NCBI RefSeq assembly: GCF_009758255.1
Contig: NZ_WSEN01000008.1
Span: forward strand, 124,001-188,000
Reading direction: 5' to 3'
From: Microbacterium sp. MAH-37
Lineage (GTDB): Bacteria > Actinomycetota > Actinomycetes > Actinomycetales > Microbacteriaceae
Length of the DNA stretch: 64,000 bases
The translations under genes were made by a program, and so were the position numbers. This document shows, in pieces, positions 9,009-16,828 of the stretch; within the stretch, counting starts at the first letter, position 1; each line of letters starts with the position of its first letter. The notes under the pieces were generated by a model. The model ran no database searches. It had not been told where the DNA came from and worked only from the letters and a program-made list of their open reading frames with translations.

Positions 9009-10226
9009 TCAGCGCAGCGCGACCCGTGCGGCCGAATCGCCGACTGTCACCGTCAGCTCGCCGCGGCTTCCGGCCGCGGACACCTCATACGACCCGGCGA
9101 AGCCGCGCAGCAGCATCCGCCCCTCGGCATCCGTCCGCATCCGCGTCGGCGCAAGCCACCACTCGCCCCGCACCAGCTCGCGCAACGCGTGATAAGCGGG
9201 CTTGAGCGAGCCGTCCGGCCGGACCAGGCCACTGGGCGCCCCGAGCCAGGCCGTCGCATCGTCGAAGCCCCAGTACGTGATCGCCTCGACCGCGGGATGC
9301 TCGACGAGGGTGCGGTAGTGCCGCACGATCTCATCGGCCTGACGCTGCTCGCCCTCCGGCGTCGACGGCCACGACTCGACGACGTGATCGTTCAGGTCGT
9401 CGATGTGCGCGGGCATGAGGTCACCCGACACCAGGGACGTCTCCGTCCAGTGCAGCGGCACCCCGAAGCGCGCGAAGCGGTCGCAGATCTCGTTCAGCTG
9501 ATCCTCACCGCGGAACCCCTGGTGCATGTGCGACTGCAGGCCGATCGCATCGATCCGCACGCCGGCGTCCAGCACGTCGCCGAGCAGCCGCTCGTACTCC
9601 GGCCCCAGGTCGAAGTCGTTCAGCACCAGGACGGCATCGGGGTTCGCCGCGCGCGCTTCGTCGACCGCCATCCGGATGAACTCCACGCGACCGTGCTTCT
9701 CGCACAGCCGGGTGATGGCGTTGCGCACGCCGTCGGGCTCGTTCTCGAACCGAGGCATGATCACGGCCTCATTGACCACGTCCCAGATGTCGATCAGTCC
9801 GGCGAAGTCGGTCACCTCGCGACGGACGCGGGCGCGGAGCGCCTGCTCCGCCTCGTCGAGCGGCAGCCGGTCGACCCACGGCGCTTTCACGGTGTGCCAG
9901 ACGAGAGGATGCCCCTTCAGCCGCACGCCGTGATCGGCGAGCTCTCGCGCGCGGCGCGTGAGCTCCTCGACTCCGGTCCGCCCGGGCACCGGCTCGTAGC
10001 GGCCCCAGTAGAACTGGAGCGTCGCTGTGTCGAAGACGTCGAGCCACTGGCCGAGCATCGTGTCGCCGGGTGCGCCGGGAGCGGTGCATCCGAAACCGAA
10101 CTCGTGACGCACCTGCGCCACGGTCACGTCGGCGTCGCGCAGCGGCCGCCCATGAGCGTCCACCACCAGCACGCTCGCGTTCGCCTCACGGTGACGGTGA
10201 CGGGACAGGGTGCTCTGGTCTGTCAT
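9009..10226 (-). CDS. GH10 endo-1,4-beta-xylanase, intracellular
   Basis: Encodes 405 residues. The start is the ATG at 10226, which overlaps the TGA of the preceding YesL gene (ATGA); longer readings of this frame run into that gene. The GH10 barrel shows GHPLVWH (about 106-111), the acid/base Glu153 in IWDVVNEAV, GLQSHMH (about 229-235), the nucleophile Glu262 in HWTETSL and ITYWGFDDATAWLG at the end of the barrel. There is no signal peptide, as in intracellular GH10 enzymes of Paenibacillus/Geobacillus-type systems that cut imported xylo-oligosaccharides. About 60 residues after the barrel form a beta-rich tail. It is translationally coupled to the transporter genes. Confidence 0.93.
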   Translation of the reverse strand: MTDQSTLSRHRHREANASVLVVDAHGRPLRDADVTVAQVRHEFGFGCTAPGAPGDTMLGQWLDVFDTATLQFYWGRYEPVPGRTGVEELTRRARELADHGVRLKGHPLVWHTVKAPWVDRLPLDEAEQALRARVRREVTDFAGLIDIWDVVNEAVIMPRFENEPDGVRNAITRLCEKHGRVEFIRMAVDEARAANPDAVLVLNDFDLGPEYERLLGDVLDAGVRIDAIGLQSHMHQGFRGEDQLNEICDRFARFGVPLHWTETSLVSGDLMPAHIDDLNDHVVESWPSTPEGEQRQADEIVRHYRTLVEHPAVEAITYWGFDDATAWLGAPSGLVRPDGSLKPAYHALRELVRGEWWLAPTRMRTDAEGRMLLRGFAGSYEVSAAGSRGELTVTVGDSAARVALR

Positions 10227-10912
10227 GCGGTGAACCTCGATCTCACATCGGCTTCGACGGGGCGGGCGGTCAGGCGCAGCAGCAGCGCGAACGCCCACGC
10301 GCACAGCAGCAGCACGGCTTCGGACGACACGGCGACGACGGCCACTGCCACGAAGGCCAGCGCGGCGAACCCGATGGTCGCGCGCCACTGCGTGAACAGC
10401 TCGGCCGCAGCGATGCGCATGGCATCCCGCGTGCGGAAGGAGTAGTACGACGTGATCACCAGCAGATGCGTCGACCACAGCACCAGCACGGCCAGCAGGA
10501 CGATCGCGATCGACCGCAGAACGGCGCCGCCCGCGACGGCGCCTGCGCCGACGATGTTGACGGCGAGGACGCCGGCGATCAGCAGGACGGGGATCCACCA
10601 GGCCAGCACGTCTCGGAGGTTGAGCAGGAGTCCACGCCACAGGGGCCGCGCGGGGCGGAGGTCGGGTTCCTCCGCCCACGCGCGCTGCGCATACAACGCC
10701 GCGGACAGCGCCGGGGCCACCGGCAGGAGCGCCGCGACGTAGAAGATCGCGGTCATCCCTCCCGTCAGCCCCAGCCCCATCCACACCAGCAGTGTCGGTG
10801 CCCCGAACAGCGCGAGGAACGCGGCGAGCACCATCCACCGATAGATGGTCGCCGTCGCCCGCGACAGGTAGCCGTCGCCGATCTCGCCGGCGGTCTGCCC
10901 CTGGGCCATCAT
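10223..10912 (-). CDS. YesL family (DUF624) membrane protein
   Basis: Encodes 229 residues with five to six predicted membrane segments: the cytoplasmic N-terminus MMAQGQTAG, TM at about 25-45, 50-70, 100-145 (two), 170-215 (two), and a short Arg-rich tail. The DUF624/YesL family regularly accompanies LplB/LplC-type sugar transporters and pectin or xylan utilisation genes in Firmicutes and actinobacteria; its biochemical role is unknown. The start (10912 or the adjacent ATG at 10909) overlaps the stop of the upstream permease, and its own stop overlaps the GH10 start, so all three genes are tightly coupled. Confidence 0.85.
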   Translation of the reverse strand: MMAQGQTAGEIGDGYLSRATATIYRWMVLAAFLALFGAPTLLVWMGLGLTGGMTAIFYVAALLPVAPALSAALYAQRAWAEEPDLRPARPLWRGLLLNLRDVLAWWIPVLLIAGVLAVNIVGAGAVAGGAVLRSIAIVLLAVLVLWSTHLLVITSYYSFRTRDAMRIAAAELFTQWRATIGFAALAFVAVAVVAVSSEAVLLLCAWAFALLLRLTARPVEADVRSRFTA

Positions 10913-11832
10913 CAGCCCTTCACCGAGCCGAGCATGACGCCGGAGACGAAGTGGCGCTGCACGAACGGGTACACGAACAGGATCGGAATCACCGTGAGGA
11001 TCATCGTCACCGACTGCAGGTTCGGGCTCAGATCGGACGCGCTCGCCCCCACTGCCGCGCTCTCGCTCGCGGTGGTGGACGCCCCCGCGATGAGGTTGCG
11101 CAGGAAGAGCGTGATCGGGAACAGCTCGTTCCTGTCGAGGTAGAGGAACGCGCCGAACCAGTCGTTCCAGTACGCCACGGCGTAGAACAGGATCATCGTC
11201 GCGATGACCGCCTTCGACAGTGGCAGCACGATGCGACCGAAGATGCCGAACCAGCCGAGACCGTCGATCTGCGCCGCCTCCTCCAGCTCGGAGGGGAGGT
11301 TCTCGAAGAACGACTTCATCACCAGCAGGTTGAACACCGAGATCGCGCCGGGGAGCACGATCGCCCACATGGTGTTCTTCATGCCGAGCGACGAGATCAG
11401 CACGTAGTTCGGCACGATGCCGCCGTTGAAGAACATCGTGAACACGGCGATGCCGATCAGCACGCCGCGCCCGCGCAGGTGCTGCTTGGACAGCACATAC
11501 GCGAACGTCGTCGTGAGGACCATCGCGATCGTCGTTCCGACGACCGTGTACAGCACGGTGTTGGCGTAGTTGCGCCAGAACATCTCGTTGCCCAGAAGCG
11601 CCTGGTACGTGTCGGTGTTGAACCCGACCGGCCAGAAGCTCACCTGACCGGCCTTGATGGCACCGGCCGAGCTGAACGACTGGGCGAGCACCGTGATGAA
11701 CGGGTAGAGCATCACGGCGCACAGGAGAACCAGCAGGGTGATGTTCACGGCGGTGAACGTCCGGTACCCGATGGAGTCCTTGATGCCGACGGTCTTGGGC
11801 GGGGCGGACAGCTGCTCAGTTGTAGTCACCAC
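10912..11832 (-). CDS. Carbohydrate ABC transporter permease, LplC type
   Basis: A 306-residue inner-membrane subunit with six membrane spans. The cytoplasmic EAA loop EEAAQIDGLGWFGIFGRIVL, which contacts the ATPase, is intact, and the protein ends in PFVQRHFVSGVMLGSVKG as is typical of LplC/YtcP permeases. It starts at GTG 11832 (a second GTG follows directly) inside the 3' end of the LplB gene. With the LplB subunit and the lipoprotein it forms an oligosaccharide importer. No ATPase gene is in the operon; a shared MsmK/UgpC-type ATPase encoded elsewhere is expected. Confidence 0.92.
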   Translation of the reverse strand: MVTTTEQLSAPPKTVGIKDSIGYRTFTAVNITLLVLLCAVMLYPFITVLAQSFSSAGAIKAGQVSFWPVGFNTDTYQALLGNEMFWRNYANTVLYTVVGTTIAMVLTTTFAYVLSKQHLRGRGVLIGIAVFTMFFNGGIVPNYVLISSLGMKNTMWAIVLPGAISVFNLLVMKSFFENLPSELEEAAQIDGLGWFGIFGRIVLPLSKAVIATMILFYAVAYWNDWFGAFLYLDRNELFPITLFLRNLIAGASTTASESAAVGASASDLSPNLQSVTMILTVIPILFVYPFVQRHFVSGVMLGSVKG

Positions 11833-12851
11833 AGGCTCGTTCCCACCATTCTCCGGGACAGCAGATTCGCGCCGAGGACCATGACCAGGCCGATGATGGC
11901 CTGGAAGAGTCCGATCGCCGCGGCGTAGCTGAGGTTGTTCGAGATCAGACCGACGCGATACAGATACGTCGAGATGACGTCCGCCGTCTCATAGGTCAGG
12001 GGGTTGTAGAGCAGCAGCACCTTCTCGAATCCGACATTGAGGAACGCCCCTATGTTCAGGATCAGCAGGGTGATCATGGTGGGACGGATGCCGGGAAGCG
12101 TGACGTGCCAGGTCTGCTGCCAGCGGTTCGCGCCGTCGATGCGGGCGGCCTCGTAGAGCGACTCGTCGACCGCCGTGAGTGCGGCCAGGTAGAGGATGGT
12201 CCCCCATCCCACCGTCTGCCACACCTCGGAGCCGACGTAGATGGTGCGGAACCACTCCGGCCGCTGCAGGAACGGGATCGCCTCGCCGCCCATGGCGGTG
12301 ATGATCTGGTTGACCGTCCCCTGCAGCGAGAGCAGCTGCATCACCATGCCGACGATGATCACGACCGACAGGAAGTGCGGCAGGTACGAGATCGACTGCA
12401 CGATGCGCTTGAAGTGGCGCTTCCGCAGCTCGTTCAGCATGAGGGCCAGGATGATCGGCATCGGGAAGGTCACGATGAGCGTCAGCCCGCCGAGGATGAC
12501 CGTGTTCCAGAACACGTGCCAGAACGCCGGATCGTGGATGAACATGTCCACATAGCGCAGACCCACCCACTCCTCGCCGAAGATGCTGCCTCCGGGCCGG
12601 AAGCGACGGAAGGCGATCACGTTGCCGAGCATCGGGATGTAGCGGAAGATCAGCAGGAAGAGCACCGGCAGCGCCGCGAGCGCGTAGAGCTGCCAGTCCC
12701 GACGGATCGCCTTGCGCCACGGGGTGCGCGCCTTGCGACGCGAACCGCGAGGTGGCTTGCCGATCGTCGTGATCACTCGGCTCGCCGTGGCATCCGGGAC
12801 GGTGTCGTTCGCCGGTCGCGCGAGCAGACCGGGATCAGTCACAGAAGTCAT
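11826..12851 (-). CDS. Carbohydrate ABC transporter permease, LplB type
   Basis: A 341-residue permease. A charged ~50-residue N-terminus precedes six membrane spans beginning at WQLYALAALPVLFLLIFRYI. GNVIAFRRFRPGGSIFGEEW and the EAA loop YEAARIDGANRWQQTWHVTL are characteristic of LplB. AAGGA precedes the ATG at 12851. It lies 61 bp behind the solute-binding lipoprotein and overlaps the next permease by 7 bp. It forms the heteromeric channel with that permease. Confidence 0.92.
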   Translation of the reverse strand: MTSVTDPGLLARPANDTVPDATASRVITTIGKPPRGSRRKARTPWRKAIRRDWQLYALAALPVLFLLIFRYIPMLGNVIAFRRFRPGGSIFGEEWVGLRYVDMFIHDPAFWHVFWNTVILGGLTLIVTFPMPIILALMLNELRKRHFKRIVQSISYLPHFLSVVIIVGMVMQLLSLQGTVNQIITAMGGEAIPFLQRPEWFRTIYVGSEVWQTVGWGTILYLAALTAVDESLYEAARIDGANRWQQTWHVTLPGIRPTMITLLILNIGAFLNVGFEKVLLLYNPLTYETADVISTYLYRVGLISNNLSYAAAIGLFQAIIGLVMVLGANLLSRRMVGTSLW

Positions 12852-12912
12852 GGTCGTCGTCCTTCGACGGATTCCGGACCGCCGACGCGCGCGTCGGCGG
12901 TCCGGAATCGCG

Positions 12913-14589
12913 TCAGCCGTTCTCCTTCGCGAACCGCTTGCGGGCGTCGTCGATCAGCTTGACGTAGTCGTCCATGCCGCCGGCCTTGAGCTCGTTCACG
13001 TAGTCGTCCCACTCGGAGAGATCACGCTGGCCGAGGATGAACTTCAGGGTGTTCGTCTTGACGGCGTCGGACAGCGGGGTCGCCTTCAGCGAGGCCTGCT
13101 CCAGCTCGCTCTCGGTGAGCGGTGCCGGCGGGTTGGGATCGCGCGGCTCACGGCTCGACAGTACCGTGTCGATGTACTCGACGTACTGCTCCGAGTTGTA
13201 CGACTCCTGCAGGGAGCGCGACTCGGTCGAGCCGGTGAGCACATCGTTGGAATACCCGAGATCGGTCTTGATGTCGGTCTTCGCACCGGGGTTGATGTTG
13301 AAGGCGTTCAGCGAGAACTCCGGGTTCAGGGTGATCTTGTCGCCGTCCTTGCTGTAGGTCTGCCCCTCGACGCCCCAGCGCATCATCTCGGTGGCGGCCG
13401 GGCTGTAGTACAGCCAGTCGAGGAACTGCAGCGTGGCCAGGAAGTGCGGCGAGTCCTTGACCTTCGAGCTCAGCATGAAGCCGTTCCAGAAGTTGCGGGG
13501 TTCGACGACCATGCCGGCCTCACCGCCCGGAGGGGCGATCTGCACGAGCTTGTACTTGCCCTTGTTCTCCGTGGCATCCAGAGCAGTGGCGAACTCGTTC
13601 ACCGTGCCGCTGGCACCGGAGGCTGCGAACACCTGGTTCTTCGCGATCTTCTCCGAGATCGTCGCGACGCCGCCGCCGTCGTCCGACTTCGTGAAGGACT
13701 CGGGGTCGAGCAGACCCTCTTCGTAGAGGCTGTTGAAGTAGGTGACCATGTCCTTGTACCCCTGGTTGGCACCGGCGTACTCGAGCTTCTTCTTGTCCTT
13801 GTTCCAGATGGTGCCGTCTGCGAAGCCCCAGCCGGCCTGAGTGCCGAACGCGTGCGCGGCGTAGTTCAGCATCGACTGGCCTTCGAAACCGTCCGCCAGC
13901 GGGTGGGAGTCGGGGTACTTCGCCTTGATGAGCTCCAGGCCCTCCTTCAGGTGCTCCCACGTGTCGGGCTGCGGAGCGCCGACCTCGTCGAAGACGTCCT
14001 GACGGATGATCAGCGTGAAGGTGGGGACGGAGACCTCGTGCAGACCGGGGAGCATGTAGTACTTGCCGTCAGCCTGCTTGAGACGCTCGAGCATGTCGCC
14101 CAGGTCCCACTCCTTGACGTACTTCTGGAAGTTGGGCATGTACTTCACGTAGTCACTCATCGGCAGCACCGCGCCTGACGACACGAACGGCGCCTCCTCG
14201 CCCGTGTACACGAGCGGGATCACATCCGGCGCGTCGCCGGCGGAGATCAGCAGGCTGCGCTTCTCCTTGGCGTCGCTGAACGGGATGTGAGTGAGGTCGA
14301 GCGAGACGTTGGTGCGCTTCTCGATCTCCTTGAAGACCTCCCAGGTCTTGGTGACGGGGGTCTCCGCCCAGTCGGTCCAGAGCAGGCCCAGGTCGATCTT
14401 CTCGGTCGCCTTGAACTGCTCGTCGGCCGAGTAGTCCTTCATCGCCCCTGCGGACTGGCTTTCGAGGTCTGTCGCCCCGGATGCCGCGTCATCGCTCGGG
14501 CTGCACGCGCTGGTGGAGATGAGCGCGGCGACCACTCCCACTGCTGCCGCCGCCCTGACCCACCCGGTCTTCCGCATGGAACGGACCAT
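12913..14589 (-). CDS. LplA-type extracellular solute-binding lipoprotein
   Basis: Encodes 558 residues. The start is set at ATG 14589 because AGAGGAG lies just upstream and the next residues form a lipoprotein signal: MVRSMRK, a hydrophobic core and a probable lipidation Cys in STSACSPS. The mature protein has the ~500-residue size of LplA/family-1 large binding proteins, with motifs such as DAPDVIPL, GLHEVSVPTF and KGKYKLVQIAPPGG. It is the first gene of the hemicellulose operon and presumably delivers xylo- or arabinoxylo-oligosaccharides to the two permeases. The substrate is inferred only from the GH10 and DUF1680 genes downstream. Confidence 0.9.
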   Translation of the reverse strand: MVRSMRKTGWVRAAAAVGVVAALISTSACSPSDDAASGATDLESQSAGAMKDYSADEQFKATEKIDLGLLWTDWAETPVTKTWEVFKEIEKRTNVSLDLTHIPFSDAKEKRSLLISAGDAPDVIPLVYTGEEAPFVSSGAVLPMSDYVKYMPNFQKYVKEWDLGDMLERLKQADGKYYMLPGLHEVSVPTFTLIIRQDVFDEVGAPQPDTWEHLKEGLELIKAKYPDSHPLADGFEGQSMLNYAAHAFGTQAGWGFADGTIWNKDKKKLEYAGANQGYKDMVTYFNSLYEEGLLDPESFTKSDDGGGVATISEKIAKNQVFAASGASGTVNEFATALDATENKGKYKLVQIAPPGGEAGMVVEPRNFWNGFMLSSKVKDSPHFLATLQFLDWLYYSPAATEMMRWGVEGQTYSKDGDKITLNPEFSLNAFNINPGAKTDIKTDLGYSNDVLTGSTESRSLQESYNSEQYVEYIDTVLSSREPRDPNPPAPLTESELEQASLKATPLSDAVKTNTLKFILGQRDLSEWDDYVNELKAGGMDDYVKLIDDARKRFAKENG

Positions 14590-14631
14590 GATTCTCCTCT
14601 TCGAGATGTTGGCTGTGTATGCCGCGAGGAG

Positions 14632-14663
14632 CGAAACTTTCGGGATGCTCTTCGAGACTTTCA
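14632..14663 (-). promoter_or_regulatory. Candidate LacI-family operator pair
   Basis: CGAAACTTTCG (14632-14642) is nearly perfectly symmetric, and a degenerate copy CGAGACTTTCA (14653-14663) lies exactly 21 bp away, that is two helical turns. CGAAA-TTTCG half sites are typical of LacI-family sugar repressors. Both lie between the predicted transcription start and the ribosome-binding site of the solute-binding gene, where a repressor would block transcription. Confidence 0.55.
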
Positions 14664-14666
14664 AAA

Positions 14667-14695
14667 CGTAAGGCACGCAGCGATAAGTTGTCAAT
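14667..14695 (-). promoter_or_regulatory. Predicted promoter of the hemicellulose operon
   Basis: On the minus strand TTGACA (14690-14695) is followed after 17 bp by TTACGT (14667-14672). The -35 overlaps an inverted repeat TTGTC-N6-GACAA (14688-14703). The transcription start would fall near 14660, inside the candidate operator pair. Confidence 0.5.
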
Positions 14696-14735
14696 AGCGA
14701 CAATTCGGCGCGAGGCGTGCCCGCCGGACAGGTAC

Positions 14736-14759
14736 GAAAAAAGCCCCCATGCGGGGGCT
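14736..14759 (-). terminator. Rho-independent terminator, distal of two
   Basis: Stem AGCCCCC/GGGGGCT with a 4-base loop. A run of seven A on the plus strand gives a U tract on the minus strand. It lies downstream of the tRNA-Met/tRNA-Thr transcript. Confidence 0.7.
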
Positions 14760-14780
14760 CTCGGCGAGCGGGGAAAGAGA

Positions 14781-14808
14781 AAAGCCCCCGGGTGGAGCCG
14801 GGGGCTTT
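14781..14808. terminator. Rho-independent terminator, proximal of two
   Basis: An 11-bp stem, AAAGCCCCCGG with CCGGGGGCTTT, around a 6-base loop, three bases beyond the tRNA-Met 3' end. It has A/T flanks on both sides and is functional in principle in both directions. Confidence 0.75.
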
Positions 14809-14810
14809 CG

Positions 14811-14884
14811 TAGCAGGAGCGGGGCTTGAACCCGCGACCTCACGATTATGAGTCGTGCGCTCTCACCAACTGAGCTACCCTGCC
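14811..14884 (-). tRNA. tRNA-Met (CAT anticodon, elongator type)
   Basis: A complete 74-nt cloverleaf reads on the minus strand. The acceptor GGCAGGG pairs with TCCTGCT using G-T at both ends. The D arm has GCTC/GAGC, the anticodon loop is CTCATAA, the T arm GCGGG/CCCGC with TTCAAGC, and the discriminator is A. It lacks the three G-C pairs and the unpaired 1-72 position of initiator tRNA. The CAT anticodon is also used by tRNA-Ile2, but the sequence resembles actinobacterial elongator tRNA-Met. CCA is not encoded. Confidence 0.92.
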
Positions 14885-14888
14885 ACGG

Positions 14889-14907
14889 GCACTCGGAAAC
14901 CGAGTGC
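14889..14907 (-). other. Hairpin between the two tRNA genes
   Basis: An 8-bp perfect stem GCACTCGG/CCGAGTGC with a 3-base AAA loop fills the 27-bp spacer between tRNA-Thr and tRNA-Met. It is probably a processing structure in a shared precursor. Confidence 0.5.
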
Positions 14908-14911
14908 TGCG

Positions 14912-14983
14912 AGCCCCGAGTCAGGATTGAACTGACGACCCCTTCCTTACCATGGAAGTGCTCTGCCACTGAGCTATCGGGGC
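14912..14983 (-). tRNA. tRNA-Thr (GGT anticodon)
   Basis: A complete 72-nt cloverleaf on the minus strand. The acceptor GCCCCGA pairs with TCGGGGC, discriminator T. The D arm is GCTC/GAGC, the anticodon stem CTTCC/GGAAG with loop ATGGTAA, and the T arm GTCAG/CTGAC. It lies 27 bp upstream of tRNA-Met in the same direction, so the two are probably co-transcribed. Confidence 0.94.
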
Positions 14984-15034
14984 ATGTTTCCCGTCACCGG
15001 GCAACCAGGAAAGCCTAACATCCCGGAGGGCTGA

Positions 15035-16693
15035 TCAGGAAATCGGACCGACTCCGTCGTGACGTCCGGCGTTGGCCTTCATCCACGGCATCGGGTCGAA
15101 CGTCTGCCCGTTGCGGAGAAGCTCGAAATGCAGGTGCGCGCCGAAGGAGTGACCGGTGTTCCCGACCAGGCCGACGATGTCTCCGACCTTCACCTGCTGG
15201 CCGGTCTTCACCCGGATCGAGCCGTGCTGCATGTGCGAGTAATGGCTGGTGACGACCTTGCCGTCGATCATGTGATCGATGTAGACCGTGACGCCGTAGC
15301 CGCCGCCGTTCTCGGTCGCCTTGCGCACCACACCGTCGGCGATCGCCTGGATCGGCGCACCGTTACCCGGCACGAGGTCGATGCCCTCATGCATCTTGCC
15401 GCGGCGCATGCCGTACGGCCAGGTCATCGCCACTCCCACAGCGAACGGCCACTGGATCAGGGCCGTCGTGTCGTTCGTGTAGACGCTGTTCGAGTACTGG
15501 ATGCCCTCTTCGGCCGCGAGGTCGATCATCGACATCGACGAGAACTCGCCGGAACGGGCGACGGGCTCGCTCGCGACATCTGAGGGTGCCACGAAGGCCT
15601 GGATGTCGTCCTCCGCAGCCTTGCTCTGCGGCGTGTCCACCGCAGTGAGCGAGGTCACGGACTGCGCGCCGTAGCCCTGCGCCGCGGCGACCGCCTCGGA
15701 GGGCAGCGTCATCGAGACGAGCATGAGCCCGGCGACGCCCATCACGCCGAGCGAGGCGCCGGCGGTGGCGATCTTCCGGCCGAGGCGGTGACGGCGACGC
15801 GGCGCGACGTGCGCTGCGTTCGCCTCGTCATCGGATTCCTCTGCGACGGATTCCTCGGCGGCCGGCTCGACGGTCTCCGGGAGGTCGTCCGCGCTGAACC
15901 CGAAGGCCTCGGCGGCCGCGGTGAACGCGTCGACCGACGGGTCTGCGCGGAAGGCTCCTGCGGGCGCCCCGTTCGGCTCCGTCACGAAGGCCGACTCGGA
16001 TGCGCGGGACGCGGATGCCTGCTCCGCAGCGAGCTTCTCGGCGCGAGCCTTCTCGGCTGCGGCCTGTTCTGCTGCCAGCTGCTCGGCGCGAGCCTGCTCC
16101 GACGCAATCTGCTCAGCACGAGCCTGCTCTGCAGCGGCAGCGGCCCGCTCGGCATGTGCCTGTGCGGCACGGGCTTGCTCCGCGGCGACGCGCTCGGCGT
16201 GCGCCCTTTCCGCGGCGGCCTGCTCCGCCGCGATTTGTTCTGCGCGGGCCTGCTCGGCGGCGATCTTCTCCGCGGTGGAGGACTCCTCGATGATCAGTCG
16301 CTCGGTCTTCAGCTCCGCTGCGGCGACGGGAGCGATCGGCTCGGCCTCGACGACCTGCGCGCCCTCGACGACGGGCTCGGCCTCGACGACGGGCTCAGCA
16401 GGACCGGAGGGGCGCCAGGCACCGGCATCCGACATCGCCGCACGCCAGGGCGCGGCATCCGATGCCGGCATCTGCGTCATGCCTGCGCGGCGGGCGCGAC
16501 GCCCGACGAACGCCTGCTCGGCTGCCGACGTCTGCACGATCGGGACCTCGCCGGTCTGGCGCTCACGCGCGGCTCGACGCGAGACCGGAACGGACTGCGA
16601 CGTCACCTCGGGAGAGGACTCTGCGGGCACCGCACGGCGTCGGTCTGACCGACGCTCGGGGGCAGAGCCGGTCTCGGTGGCATCGAAAGGCAA
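15035..16693 (-). CDS. Membrane-anchored M23 (LytM-type) peptidase with long Ala/Glu-rich N-terminal region
   Basis: Encodes 552 residues from a TTG start (MPFDATETG) behind a weak GAGAG. The first ~300 residues are predicted cytoplasmic and contain a long Glu/Ala-rich stretch of repeated EQARAEQIAAEQ-type heptads (about residues 130-235), likely a coiled coil. A basic RRRHRLGRK segment and one membrane span (about 300-330) follow. The extracytoplasmic C-terminus carries a LytM domain: His435 and Asp439 in MHEGIDLV, the HYSHMQHG segment, and His520/His522 in AHLHFEL. All zinc and catalytic residues appear present, which suggests a peptidoglycan endopeptidase. It ends 51 bp before tRNA-Thr. 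Confidence 0.88.
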   Translation of the reverse strand: MPFDATETGSAPERRSDRRRAVPAESSPEVTSQSVPVSRRAARERQTGEVPIVQTSAAEQAFVGRRARRAGMTQMPASDAAPWRAAMSDAGAWRPSGPAEPVVEAEPVVEGAQVVEAEPIAPVAAAELKTERLIIEESSTAEKIAAEQARAEQIAAEQAAAERAHAERVAAEQARAAQAHAERAAAAAEQARAEQIASEQARAEQLAAEQAAAEKARAEKLAAEQASASRASESAFVTEPNGAPAGAFRADPSVDAFTAAAEAFGFSADDLPETVEPAAEESVAEESDDEANAAHVAPRRRHRLGRKIATAGASLGVMGVAGLMLVSMTLPSEAVAAAQGYGAQSVTSLTAVDTPQSKAAEDDIQAFVAPSDVASEPVARSGEFSSMSMIDLAAEEGIQYSNSVYTNDTTALIQWPFAVGVAMTWPYGMRRGKMHEGIDLVPGNGAPIQAIADGVVRKATENGGGYGVTVYIDHMIDGKVVTSHYSHMQHGSIRVKTGQQVKVGDIVGLVGNTGHSFGAHLHFELLRNGQTFDPMPWMKANAGRHDGVGPIS

Positions 16694-16735
16694 AGGTAAT
16701 CTCTCGGGTCGCGCGTCAAACGGGGGGACTCTCGC

Positions 16736-16768
16736 TCGGGTAAACGAAAGTAACGATCGGGTAAACGA
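16736..16768 (-). promoter_or_regulatory. Two direct repeats 21 bp apart upstream of the M23 gene
   Basis: TCGGGTAAACGA occurs at 16736-16747 and identically at 16757-16768 (on the coding strand TCGTTTACCCGA). The 21-bp spacing puts both on the same helix face. They lie 43-75 bp before the TTG start, and a regulator binding site is likely. Confidence 0.55.
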
Positions 16769-16828
16769 TACCTGCTTCCGGCTGGGAACACCATGAAGAG
16801 CCGCCAGAAAGTCGATCGCCCTTACGAA

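Noticed and set aside
14811..14884. tRNA-Ile2 (lysidine-modified CAT anticodon)
   Set aside because: Body sequence and arms match elongator tRNA-Met of actinobacteria more closely. A tRNA model score would settle it.
16684..16828. Cyclic di-AMP (ydaO-type) riboswitch, often found before cell-wall hydrolase genes in actinobacteria
   Set aside because: The conserved core could not be recognised; only direct repeats were seen. A covariance-model search would decide.
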